The notes under the pieces are model-generated. The model ran no database searches. It had not been told where the DNA came from and worked only from the letters and a program-made list of their open reading frames with translations. Below, one piece after another: positions 1 through 5,823 of a stretch of 5,823 bases of DNA. Both the position numbers and the translations under genes were made by a program. Each line of letters begins with the position of its first letter. Position 1 is the stretch's first letter. The stretch covers positions 1 through 5,823 of the forward strand of contig DAIDTN010000169.1 of NCBI GenBank assembly GCA_027457185.1, written 5' to 3'. Source of the DNA: Burkholderiales bacterium. Lineage in GTDB: Bacteria; Pseudomonadota; Gammaproteobacteria; Burkholderiales; SG8-39.

Positions 1-831
1 GCGCACTGCGCCTTCGCCCGAGGGCTGCACCATGTCGTAGCCGTCCGAGCTTGCGCCATAGCCGATGAGTTCGGCGTAGATTTTCGCGCCGCGCGCGCGC
101 GCATGCTCGAGTTCTTCCAGCACCACCACGCCGCCGCCGCCAGAGACCACGAAACCATCGCGATCCGCGTCGTAGGCGCGCGAAGCCTTAGTCGGCGTGT
201 CGTTGTACTTGGACGACAGCGCGCCCATCGCATCGAACAGCACGCTGAGGTAGGGATGCACCTCTTCCCCACCTCCGGCAAAGACGATGTCCTGCTTGCC
301 CCACTGAATCTGCTCGTAGGCGTTGCCGATGCAATGCGCGCTGGTCGAACAGGCCGAACTGATGGAGTAGTTCACGCCTTTGATGTGGAATGGAGTCGCA
401 AGGCAGGCCGAGGTGGTGCTCGACATACAGCGCGGCACCATGTAGGGCCCGACGCGCTTCACGCCCTTGCTGCGCAGCAGGTCGACAGCCTCGACCTGGT
501 TCTGCGGCGAGCCGCCGCCCGAACCGACGATCAGGCCGGTACGCTCGTTCGAGACCATGCTCTCAGGCAGAGCCGCATCGGCAACCGCTTGGCTCATTGC
601 AATGTAGGTGAACGCTGCGGCGTCGCCCATGAAGCGCAGCAGCTTGCGCTCGATCAATTCCTCGCGCTTGACCCGGATCGGGCCATGGATCTGCGAACGA
701 AATCCCAGCGACCGGTATTCCTCGGAAAACTCAATACCGCTGCGGCCCGCGCGCAGCGAGTCCAGTACCTCGGCCCTGTTATTGCCGATGCTGGAGACGA
801 TACCCATTCCGGTGACGACGACGCGACGCAT
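1..831 (-). CDS. fabB: 3-oxoacyl-ACP synthase I (beta-ketoacyl-ACP synthase I), C-terminus beyond the window
   Basis: FabB condenses malonyl-ACP with acyl-ACP in cytosolic type II fatty acid synthesis and elongates the cis-3-decenoyl-ACP made by FabA, so it is needed for unsaturated fatty acids. The frame is open from ATG at 831-829 to the left edge, giving 277 codons of a protein usually about 405 residues long. The start reads MRRVVVTGMGIVSSIGNN, as in FabB. The nucleophile cysteine is C161 in the motif SSACSTSAHCIGN. Other family blocks seen are GSGGGSP (about 103-109), FDAMGALSSKYNDTP and the glycine-rich DGFVVSGGGG. The two catalytic histidines lie in the missing part. The ATG is 8 bp after the fabA stop, and TGAGGG spanning that stop serves as the ribosome binding site, which implies coupled translation. 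FabF is the main alternative, but the adjacent fabA and the FabB-like sequence throughout favour FabB. Confidence 0.95.
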   Translation of the reverse strand, partial: MRRVVVTGMGIVSSIGNNRAEVLDSLRAGRSGIEFSEEYRSLGFRSQIHGPIRVKREELIERKLLRFMGDAAAFTYIAMSQAVADAALPESMVSNERTGLIVGSGGGSPQNQVEAVDLLRSKGVKRVGPYMVPRCMSSTTSACLATPFHIKGVNYSISSACSTSAHCIGNAYEQIQWGKQDIVFAGGGEEVHPYLSVLFDAMGALSSKYNDTPTKASRAYDADRDGFVVSGGGGVVVLEELEHARARGAKIYAELIGYGASSDGYDMVQPSGEGAVR

Positions 832-839
832 GACAGCCC

Positions 840-1355
840 TCAGAATCCGTCGGTGGAGGTAAACAATCCCACCTGCAGGTCTTTGCCTGCATAGATATCG
901 CGACCGTCTACCTCCATCACGGCGTCGGCGATACCCATTACCAGCTTGCGCAGGATCACCCGCTTCATGCTGATGCGGTAGGTGATCTTTTTTGCGCTCG
1001 GCAACACCTGGCCGCTGAACTTGACCTCGCCGCAACCGAGTGCGCGCCCGCGCCCCTTGCCGCCCATCCAGCCCAGATAGAAACCGATCAACTGCCACAT
1101 CGCATCCAGCCCCAGGCAGCCCGGCATCACCGGGTCGCCCTGGAAATGGCAGGCAAAGAACCAGAGTTCCGGGCGCAGGTCGAGTTCGGCGACGATCTCG
1201 CCCTTGCCGAAGACGCCGCCCTTCTCGCTGATATATATAATGCGGTCGAACATCAACATCGGCGGCAGTGGCAATTGCGCATTGCCGGCGCCGAACATCT
1301 CGCCGCGCCCGCAGGTAAGCAGTTGTTCGTAGCTAAAACTGGATCGTTTGGTCAA
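840..1355 (-). CDS. fabA: 3-hydroxydecanoyl-ACP dehydratase/isomerase, TTG start
   Basis: FabA dehydrates 3-hydroxydecanoyl-ACP and isomerises trans-2- to cis-3-decenoyl-ACP, the branch point of anaerobic unsaturated fatty acid synthesis in the cytosol. The product has 171 residues; E. coli FabA has 172. It is a single hot-dog domain with catalytic His70 in WFFACHFQGDPVMPGCLG and Asp84 in LGLDAMWQL; the isomerase-type motif GEVKFSGQVLP follows. I chose TTG at 1355-1353 because it gives MTKRSSFSYEQLLTCGRGE, which lines up with the usual FabA N-terminus, and TGGGGAA lies about 10 nt upstream. The only upstream in-frame ATG (1508-1506) would add 51 residues with no family resemblance and no ribosome binding site. 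The next in-frame ATG downstream (M20) would remove conserved residues. FabB follows after 8 bp, as in a fabAB operon. FabZ is excluded by the length, the isomerase-type motifs and the neighbour. Confidence 0.95.
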   Translation of the reverse strand: MTKRSSFSYEQLLTCGRGEMFGAGNAQLPLPPMLMFDRIIYISEKGGVFGKGEIVAELDLRPELWFFACHFQGDPVMPGCLGLDAMWQLIGFYLGWMGGKGRGRALGCGEVKFSGQVLPSAKKITYRISMKRVILRKLVMGIADAVMEVDGRDIYAGKDLQVGLFTSTDGF

Positions 1356-1363
1356 AGCGCTTG

Positions 1364-1370
1364 TTTCCCC
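1364..1370 (-). promoter_or_regulatory. Shine-Dalgarno-like site supporting the fabA TTG start
   Basis: On the minus strand GGGGAAA lies upstream of TTG at 1355-1353, with about 10 nt between GGGGA and the start codon. This is slightly long but usable. No similar purine block precedes the in-frame ATG at 1508-1506, so this site helps decide the start in favour of TTG. Confidence 0.5.
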
Positions 1371-1382
1371 AGAAGTGGCCCG

Positions 1383-1397
1383 GCCGCCGCAGGCGGC
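1383..1397. repeat. GC-rich inverted repeat in the fabA leader
   Basis: GCCGCC and GGCGGC form perfect 6-bp arms around a GCA loop. The repeat lies between the putative fabA -10 box (1426-1421) and the TTG start (1355), so it would be in the 5' untranslated RNA. It could be a hairpin affecting fabA expression or an operator. It does not resemble the FabR or FadR operators as I know them. Short GC palindromes are common in DNA of this composition, so it may mean nothing. Confidence 0.35.
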
Positions 1398-1420
1398 GAT
1401 AACACTCGGATCCGAACGCA

Positions 1421-1426
1421 AGTATA
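1421..1426 (-). promoter_or_regulatory. Putative -10 box of a fabAB promoter
   Basis: TATACT on the minus strand differs from the sigma-70 consensus TATAAT at one position and stands out in an otherwise GC-rich gap of 185 bp between ispF and fabA. Transcription would begin near 1413, leaving a leader of roughly 60 nt. I see no good -35 box at 16-18 bp spacing; a TTGCAT lies about 23 bp upstream, which is too far. An activator-dependent or weak promoter is possible. The rest of the gap (about 1430-1540) shows no gene and no clear terminator for ispF. Confidence 0.4.
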
Positions 1427-1540
1427 AAGGCTTTTTGCCGTCGACAGCGATGCAACGCGCGCTGCGAGCTCGGGCCTCGGCTGCAGCAGGGGTGCCGGTC
1501 GCAAGCATATGTGCACGCGTGTCGAACGCGGAGTCCCGGC

Positions 1541-2017
1541 TCAGACCGCCCAACTCAGCAGGGCCACCACCTGCGCTGCAATGCCCTCGGCGCGACCGGT
1601 GAACCCCAGGCCCTCGGTCGTCGTCGCCTTGATATTGATCTGGCCGCGCGACAGGCCGAGATCGGCGGCGACATTGTTCACCATCGCCGCAATATGCGGC
1701 GCCATTTTCGGCGCCTGGGCGATGATCGTGGCGTCGATATTGACGATGCGATAGCCGGCCTCCTGCACCCGAGCGCTCACCTCGCGCAGCAGCCCGCGGC
1801 TGTCGGCGTTCTTGTAGCGCGCATCGCTGTCCGGAAAATGCGCGCCGATATCGCCCATGCCCGCGGCGCCGAGCAGCGCATCGCACAGCGCGTGCAGCAA
1901 TACGTCCGCGTCCGAGTGTCCGTCCAGGCCTTTCGCGTTCGGAATGTGGACGCCGCCGATGATCAGCTTGCGCCCGGACACCAGGGCGTGTACGTCGAAT
2001 CCCTGCCCAATTCTCAT
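1541..2017 (-). CDS. ispF: 2-C-methyl-D-erythritol 2,4-cyclodiphosphate synthase
   Basis: IspF converts 4-diphosphocytidyl-methylerythritol 2-phosphate to the 2,4-cyclodiphosphate with loss of CMP. It is the fifth step of the MEP isoprenoid pathway and works in the cytosol as a zinc-dependent trimer. The product has 158 residues against 159 in E. coli. The zinc ligands are Asp8 and His10 in MRIGQGFDVHA and His42 in HSDADVLLHAL. Further family blocks are GDIGAHFPDSD, the cytidine-binding stretch TIIAQAPKM and the motif KATTTEGLGFTGRAEGIAA near the C-terminus. The ATG overlaps the ispD stop by four bases (ATGA), and GGGGGA lies 7 nt before it inside ispD, so translation is probably coupled to ispD. 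The gene looks complete and intact. Some bacteria carry an IspDF fusion; here the two are separate frames. Confidence 0.97.
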   Translation of the reverse strand: MRIGQGFDVHALVSGRKLIIGGVHIPNAKGLDGHSDADVLLHALCDALLGAAGMGDIGAHFPDSDARYKNADSRGLLREVSARVQEAGYRIVNIDATIIAQAPKMAPHIAAMVNNVAADLGLSRGQINIKATTTEGLGFTGRAEGIAAQVVALLSWAV

Positions 2018-2715
2018 GCTTGCGTCCCCCGGCTTGCGAGGATGGTCTGCGCCAACTGCAGGTCCTCCGGATAAGTCACCTTCAAATTCATGCTGGAGCC
2101 CTGCACCAGCTTCGGACTCAGCCCCATGGCCTCTACCGCCCCGGCCTCGTCGCTTAATCGGACCGTCCGGCCCAGAGCCTCGAGCAGCAGGCCGTGGCGA
2201 AACATCTGCGGTGTCTGCGCCTGCCACAGCAGCTCGCGCGCTTCGGTCGTCTGGATACGGCCGGCAGAGTCGGCGCGCTTGAGCGTGTCTGCGACGGGTA
2301 CGCCAAGTATACCGCCGACCTCATCGGCCGCGAGCGCATCCAGCATGCGCCGCAAATCGCGCTGCGCGAGGCAGGGCCGCGCCGCATCGTGCACCAGTAC
2401 CCAATCCTCGGGCTCGAGCGTGGACGAGGCCGCGACCAGACCATTCAACACGCTGTCGTGGCGCGTCGCGCCGCCGCAGTAGAGTGGCGCGACACGCTCG
2501 CCGAATTCGCCCCAGGGATGCCGCTTGAATTCGTGATCCGCCGGAGCCAGCACCACGAACACGGTCGCTATCCTGGCATCGGCAAGCAGCGCTTTCACAC
2601 TGTGGTAAAGCATGGGGCGCCCGAGCAGTTCGAGGTATTGCTTGGGCGTGGCCAAGGCCATGCGTTCGCCCGCGCCCGCCGCCGGAATCAGGCCGAAAAA
2701 CTGCTCGGACGTCAT
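2014..2715 (-). CDS. ispD: 2-C-methyl-D-erythritol 4-phosphate cytidylyltransferase
   Basis: IspD transfers CMP from CTP to methylerythritol 4-phosphate, the third step of the MEP pathway, in the cytosol. The product has 233 residues against 236 in E. coli. The glycine-rich CTP-binding loop is LIPAAGAGERM (9-19), with Arg18 and, in PKQY, Lys25 as the expected catalytic pair. VHDAARP (108-114) supplies the metal-binding aspartate D110. Later come TPQMF, SDEAGAVEAMG and NLKVTYPEDL with conserved Lys212. The ATG at 2715-2713 is the only usable start at the right place: the frame is open further upstream but has no family sequence or start codon nearby. No strong ribosome binding site is visible; the leader is A-rich (GAAAAAACA). 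It overlaps ispF by ATGA and is divergent from mfd across 126 bp. Confidence 0.97.
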   Translation of the reverse strand: MTSEQFFGLIPAAGAGERMALATPKQYLELLGRPMLYHSVKALLADARIATVFVVLAPADHEFKRHPWGEFGERVAPLYCGGATRHDSVLNGLVAASSTLEPEDWVLVHDAARPCLAQRDLRRMLDALAADEVGGILGVPVADTLKRADSAGRIQTTEARELLWQAQTPQMFRHGLLLEALGRTVRLSDEAGAVEAMGLSPKLVQGSSMNLKVTYPEDLQLAQTILASRGTQA

Positions 2716-2725
2716 TGTTTTTTCA

Positions 2726-2754
2726 TAATAAATAGCTGCCGAAGCCGTTATAAT
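2726..2754 (+). promoter_or_regulatory. Putative mfd promoter with a consensus -10 box
   Basis: TATAAT at 2749-2754 is a perfect sigma-70 -10 hexamer in the AT-rich core of the ispD-mfd divergent region. The hexamer 17 bp upstream (TAATAA, 2726-2731) is a poor -35, but the stretch 2715-2733 is very AT-rich and might help as an UP-like element. A transcript would start near 2761, giving mfd a leader of about 80 nt. Short arms AGCTG (2734-2738) and CAGCT (2756-2760) flank the -10 and could be an operator, though 5-bp arms are weak evidence. Confidence 0.5.
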
Positions 2755-2780
2755 ACAGCTTAGTGAAACTATGATGTCAG
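2750..2780 (-). promoter_or_regulatory. Putative ispDF promoter, back-to-back with the mfd promoter
   Basis: On the minus strand CTGACA (2780-2775) matches the -35 consensus at five of six positions. TATTAT (2755-2750) follows after 19 bp and matches the -10 at four of six. The spacing is one or two bases too long, so this is a moderate candidate. Transcription would start near 2743, about 28 nt before the ispD ATG. Its -10 lies almost on top of the plus-strand TATAAT, so only one of the two promoters could be occupied at a time. Confidence 0.3.
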
Positions 2781-2845
2781 CCGAATCGCCCGTCCCTGGG
2801 CCGTGCCGCGCATGGCCGCGCCCGGGACTTTCTTTTTTCCGATGA
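2771..2845 (+). CDS. Possible 24-codon leader peptide overlapping the mfd start
   Basis: A short frame starts with two adjacent ATGs (2771, 2774), about 10 nt after the predicted mfd transcription start. It encodes MMSAESPVPGPCRAWPRPGL followed by SFFR and stops with TGA at 2843-2845. The stop overlaps the mfd ATG as ATGA, the same arrangement as at the ispD-ispF junction. The frame runs through both arms of the terminator-like hairpin, so a ribosome translating it would melt the hairpin. No good ribosome binding site precedes it, there is no run of one regulatory amino acid, and I recognise no family. It may be a coupled leader or simply chance. Confidence 0.2.
   Translation: MMSAESPVPGPCRAWPRPGLSFFR
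2792..2838 (+). terminator. Intrinsic-terminator-like hairpin and T-tract just before mfd
   Basis: An outer stem GTCCC/GGGAC (2792-2796 with 2824-2828) encloses an inner stem GGCCGTG/CATGGCC (2799-2805 with 2811-2817, one G-T pair) around the loop CCGCG. An alternative pairing GGGC/GCCC (2798-2801 with 2820-2823) stacks on the outer stem with one bulged T. TTTCTTTTTT (2829-2838) follows directly, as in a rho-independent terminator. No complete plus-strand gene ends upstream, so it would act on the mfd leader itself or on antisense transcripts from the ispDF side. The pyrimidine tract could instead serve as a ribosomal protein S1 contact for mfd. Function is inferred from shape only. Confidence 0.45.
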
Positions 2846-5823
2846 TCACAGCCCCGACCCGGGCGCTGCGACCGCGCCGCTACACCCAATTACATGGCTC
2901 CGGCGATGCCTTGGCGCTCGCGCGCCTGGCTGCCCAGGCGAAGCCCTTGATCGTGCTGTGCGCCTCCGCATTGGACGCACAGCGTTTGCTCGAGGAAATT
3001 CCCTATTTCGCGCCCGGGCTCGCAGTAAACCTGCTACCCGACTGGGAGACGCTGCCCTACGACACGTTTTCGCCGCATCACGACCTGATCTCCGAGCGCC
3101 TGGCCACCCTGTACTCGATCACCCGCGGCAGCTGCGACGTGACGCTGATTCCGGCGAGCACCGCGCTCTACCGCCTCGCGCCGCCGTCCTACCTCGCCGC
3201 CTACACCTTCTTCCTCAAGCAGGACGAGAAGTTCAGCCTGCCGCAACTGCGCGCCCAATTGACGCTGGCGGGCTACAGCCACGTCACCCAGGTGGTCGCC
3301 CCGGGCGAGTATTGCGTGCGCGGCGGGCTGATCGACCTGTTCCCCATGGGCAGCGCCCTGCCTTACCGCATCGACCTGCTCGACGAGGAGATCGAATCCA
3401 TCCGCACTTTCGACGTCGATACGCAGCGAACCGTCTACAAGGTAAAGGAAGTGCGCCTGCTGCCCGCGCGCGAGTTTCCGCTGGACGAAGCCGGCCGGAC
3501 GCGGTTTCGCGCGCGCTTTCGCGAAACCTTCGAGGGCGATCCGTCCCGAAGCAATATCTACAAGGACGTCAGCAACGGCATCGCACCGGGCGGAATCGAA
3601 TACTTTCTGCCCCTGTTCTTCGAGCACACCGCCACCATTTTCGATTACCTGCCGCAGCAGGCCACCCTGTGCCTGCACCGCGACGTCGCGGCGACCATAG
3701 ACGCGTTCTGGAAAGACACGCAGTCGCGCTATCAATTGCTGCGCGGTGATCGCGCGCAGCCGCTGCTGTCGCCGGTCGATATGTTCCTGCCGGCCGAGGA
3801 ATTCTTCATCGCCGCGAGCAATTTCGCGCGCATCGACATCACCGCCCCGCAGGAAGGGGGAACGGCAGTCGAGGGCGGAATGGTCGCCGCCGCGCTGCCG
3901 CCGCTCGCGGTCGAGCGCCGCGCCGCCGATCCGCTCACCCGGCTGAAAGCATTTCTTGCGGGCACACCGGCGCGCGTGCTGCTGCTCGCCGAATCGCCGG
4001 GCCGGCGCGAAACCATGAGCCAGTACCTGGCCGAATACGGCCTCGCGCCTGCGCCCTGCACAAGTTTCGCCGAGTTTCTCGCAGCCAGCGCACGCTGCAT
4101 GCTCGGTACCGCGCCGCTGTTCAACGGCTTTGCCCTCGCCGATGAAAGCCTATGCATCGTCACCGAGGCCGAGCTCTATGCCGGCACGGTGCGCGCCGGC
4201 AGGCGCGCCGAGGTCCGCCCGACTTCGGTCGAGGGCATGGTGCGCGACCTGTCGGAACTGCGCATCGGCGACCCGGTGGTACATGCGCAGCACGGCATCG
4301 GCCGCTATCTCGGCCTGGCCAATCTCGACCTGGGCGAAGGCGAGACGGAATTTCTGCACCTGGAGTATGCCGGCAAGGACAAGCTGTACGTGCCAGTGGC
4401 GCAGCTGCACCTGATCAGCCGCTACAGCGGCGTGGCGCCGGAGCAGGCGCCGCTGCACAAGCTCGGCAGCGGCGACTGGGACCGCGCCAAGAAAAAGGCG
4501 GCGCAGCAGATTCGCGACACCGCCGCCGAATTGCTCAATCTGTACGCCCGGCGGGCCGCCCGCGAGGGGCATCGGTTCGACATCAAGCCGCACGATCTGG
4601 ACGCGTTTGCCGAGGGCTTCGGCTTCGAGGAAACCACCGACCAGGCGGCGGCGATTCGCGCGGTGGTCGAAGACATGCGCTCGGGCAAGCCGATGGACCG
4701 CCTGATCTGCGGCGACGTCGGCTTCGGCAAGACCGAGGTGGCCCTGCGCGCGGCCTTCGTCGCCGTCTGCGGCGGCAAGCAGGTTGCCGTACTCACCCCG
4801 ACCACGCTGCTCGCGGAGCAGCACTTCCAGACTTTCTCCGACCGCTTTGCGCAGATCGCGGACGAATGGCCGATCAAAATTGCGCAGCTGTCGCGCTTTC
4901 GCACGGCGAAGGAGCAGACGCAAAACGTGAAGGCGCTCGCCGACGGCTCGGTCGATATCGCCATCGGCACGCACAAGCTGCTGCAGCGCGATATCAAGTT
5001 TGCGCGCCTGGGCCTGGTGATCATCGACGAAGAGCACCGCTTCGGCGTGCGCCAGAAAGAAGCGCTCAAGGCCCTGCGCGCCGAGGTGGACGTGCTCACG
5101 CTCACGGCCACGCCGATCCCGCGCACGCTGGCCATGTCGCTCGAAGGCCTGCGCGATTTCTCGGTCATCGCCACCGCGCCGCAGAAACGCCTTGCGATCA
5201 AGACCTTCGTCAGCCGCGACAGCGCGGGGCTGATCCGCGAGGCGGTGCTGCGCGAATTGAAGCGCGGCGGGCAGATCTATTTCCTGCACAATGAAGTCCA
5301 GACGATAGAGAACATGCATGCGAAGCTGGCGCAGCTGCTGCCGGAGGCGCGCATCGTGGTCGCGCACGGTCAGATGCGCGAGCGCGAGCTCGAGCGCGCG
5401 ATGCGCGAATTCCACCAGCAGAGCTATAACCTGTTGCTGTGCACCACCATCATCGAGACCGGCATCGACATCCCCACTGCCAACACCATGCTGATCAACC
5501 GCGCCGACAAGTTCGGCCTGGCGCAACTGCACCAGCTGCGCGGCCGCGTCGGTCGCTCGCATCATCAGGCCTATGCCTACCTGCTGATCCATGCCGAAGA
5601 GGCGCTCTCGGCGCAGGCGAAAAAACGCCTGGAAGCGATCCAGATGATGGACGAACTCGGTTCCGGTTTCTTCCTCGCCATGCACGACCTGGAAATCCGC
5701 GGCGCGGGCGAAGTCCTGGGCGAATCGCAGTCGGGCGAAATGCAGGAAATCGGCTTCAATCTTTACGCCGACATGCTCAATCACGCCGTGCGCTCGCTCA
5801 AGGCGGGGAAGGAGCCTGACCTG
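2842..5823 (+). CDS. mfd: Transcription-repair coupling factor Mfd, C-terminus beyond the window
   Basis: Mfd is a DNA translocase that pushes RNA polymerase off DNA lesions and recruits UvrA for excision repair. The frame is open from ATG at 2842 to the right edge, 994 codons of a protein usually near 1150. The N-terminus is a UvrB-like module (about 10-350) with LLPDWETLPYD and PGEYCVRGGLIDLFPMGS (from 154), which includes the UvrA-contact region. The RNA-polymerase-interacting domain is about 470-540 (GDPVVHAQHGIGRY). RecG-like helicase motifs follow: Walker A GDVGFGKT (624-631), DEEH (729-732), LTATPIPRTLAMS (from 754), TTIIETGIDIP and QLRGRVGRS (898-906). The C-terminal UvrA-masking domain is missing. 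ATG 2842 gives the family-like start MITAPTRALRPRRYTQ; in-frame ATG 2812 and GTG 2803 would add 10 or 13 residues. No good ribosome binding site is close to 2842. Confidence 0.97.
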   Translation, partial: MITAPTRALRPRRYTQLHGSGDALALARLAAQAKPLIVLCASALDAQRLLEEIPYFAPGLAVNLLPDWETLPYDTFSPHHDLISERLATLYSITRGSCDVTLIPASTALYRLAPPSYLAAYTFFLKQDEKFSLPQLRAQLTLAGYSHVTQVVAPGEYCVRGGLIDLFPMGSALPYRIDLLDEEIESIRTFDVDTQRTVYKVKEVRLLPAREFPLDEAGRTRFRARFRETFEGDPSRSNIYKDVSNGIAPGGIEYFLPLFFEHTATIFDYLPQQATLCLHRDVAATIDAFWKDTQSRYQLLRGDRAQPLLSPVDMFLPAEEFFIAASNFARIDITAPQEGGTAVEGGMVAAALPPLAVERRAADPLTRLKAFLAGTPARVLLLAESPGRRETMSQYLAEYGLAPAPCTSFAEFLAASARCMLGTAPLFNGFALADESLCIVTEAELYAGTVRAGRRAEVRPTSVEGMVRDLSELRIGDPVVHAQHGIGRYLGLANLDLGEGETEFLHLEYAGKDKLYVPVAQLHLISRYSGVAPEQAPLHKLGSGDWDRAKKKAAQQIRDTAAELLNLYARRAAREGHRFDIKPHDLDAFAEGFGFEETTDQAAAIRAVVEDMRSGKPMDRLICGDVGFGKTEVALRAAFVAVCGGKQVAVLTPTTLLAEQHFQTFSDRFAQIADEWPIKIAQLSRFRTAKEQTQNVKALADGSVDIAIGTHKLLQRDIKFARLGLVIIDEEHRFGVRQKEALKALRAEVDVLTLTATPIPRTLAMSLEGLRDFSVIATAPQKRLAIKTFVSRDSAGLIREAVLRELKRGGQIYFLHNEVQTIENMHAKLAQLLPEARIVVAHGQMRERELERAMREFHQQSYNLLLCTTIIETGIDIPTANTMLINRADKFGLAQLHQLRGRVGRSHHQAYAYLLIHAEEALSAQAKKRLEAIQMMDELGSGFFLAMHDLEIRGAGEVLGESQSGEMQEIGFNLYADMLNHAVRSLKAGKEPDL

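Noticed and set aside
103..894. A 263-codon plus-strand frame opposite fabB and the end of fabA.
   Set aside because: It is antisense to clear FabB and FabA coding sequence and its protein is His- and Arg-rich with no family signal.
1229..1240. TATATATAA-like AT-rich run resembling a promoter.
   Set aside because: It lies inside fabA and encodes conserved residues (DRIIYIS); no matching -35 or downstream gene start supports it.
1441..1500. GC-rich partial inverted repeats after ispF as a terminator.
   Set aside because: The arms pair only over about 4 bp before mismatches and no T-tract follows on the minus strand.
1356..1886. The 5' extension of the fabA frame into ispF as a longer N-terminal domain.
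   Set aside because: It overlaps ispF in another frame, has low-complexity Arg/Ala content, and FabA proteins are about 172 residues without such a domain.
2716..2889. The upstream extension of the ispD frame through the divergent control region into mfd.
   Set aside because: IspD homology begins just after ATG 2715, and the extension crosses promoter-like AT-rich DNA and the start of mfd.
4152..5294. A 380-codon plus-strand frame overlapping mfd in another frame.
   Set aside because: Its translation is dominated by Arg, Ala, Gly and Pro, typical of out-of-frame reading of GC-rich coding DNA, and the overlapping mfd frame is continuous and conserved.
4150..5784. A 544-codon open frame on the minus strand, antisense to mfd.
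   Set aside because: It lies fully opposite the conserved helicase part of mfd, is rich in Arg, Ala, Leu and Gln as expected for the complement of GC-rich codons, and shows no recognisable domain. Mfd on the plus strand has every expected motif.

Overview
The window is GC-rich chromosomal DNA from a proteobacterium, most likely a betaproteobacterium. That placement is an inference: IspD, IspF, FabA, FabB and Mfd all read as ordinary proteobacterial family members, and an ispD-ispF pair divergent from mfd is an arrangement I associate with Betaproteobacteria. I see no insertion sequence, CRISPR array, tRNA, rRNA or phage gene. Coding density is high; the only sizeable gaps are 185 bp between ispF and fabA and 126 bp between ispD and mfd.

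Layout. Positions 1-2715 carry four genes on the minus strand, in transcription order ispD (2715-2014), ispF (2017-1541), fabA (1355-840) and fabB (831 to beyond position 1). ispD and ispF overlap by four bases (ATGA), and fabA and fabB are 8 bp apart, so they form two tightly coupled pairs. The pairs are separated by a gap containing a -10-like box and a small inverted repeat, so fabAB probably has its own promoter as well as possible read-through from ispDF. Positions 2716-2841 are a divergent control region with an AT-rich core. Mfd occupies 2842 to the right edge on the plus strand and is cut off after 994 codons. fabB is cut off at the left edge after 277 codons.

How the genes work together. 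IspD and IspF catalyse the third and fifth steps of the MEP isoprenoid pathway. FabA and FabB introduce and then elongate the cis double bond in anaerobic unsaturated fatty acid synthesis. Mfd couples stalled transcription to nucleotide excision repair and has no direct metabolic link to the others.

The least ordinary part is the mfd leader. A GC-rich hairpin followed at once by a T-tract, terminator-like in form, sits only 3 nt before the chosen mfd start codon. A 24-codon reading frame runs through it and ends in an ATGA overlap with that start. This could be an attenuator or a coupled leader peptide, but it could be chance. The second point is that fabA appears to start with TTG. I found no convincing new biological system here; the five main genes are all familiar housekeeping families.
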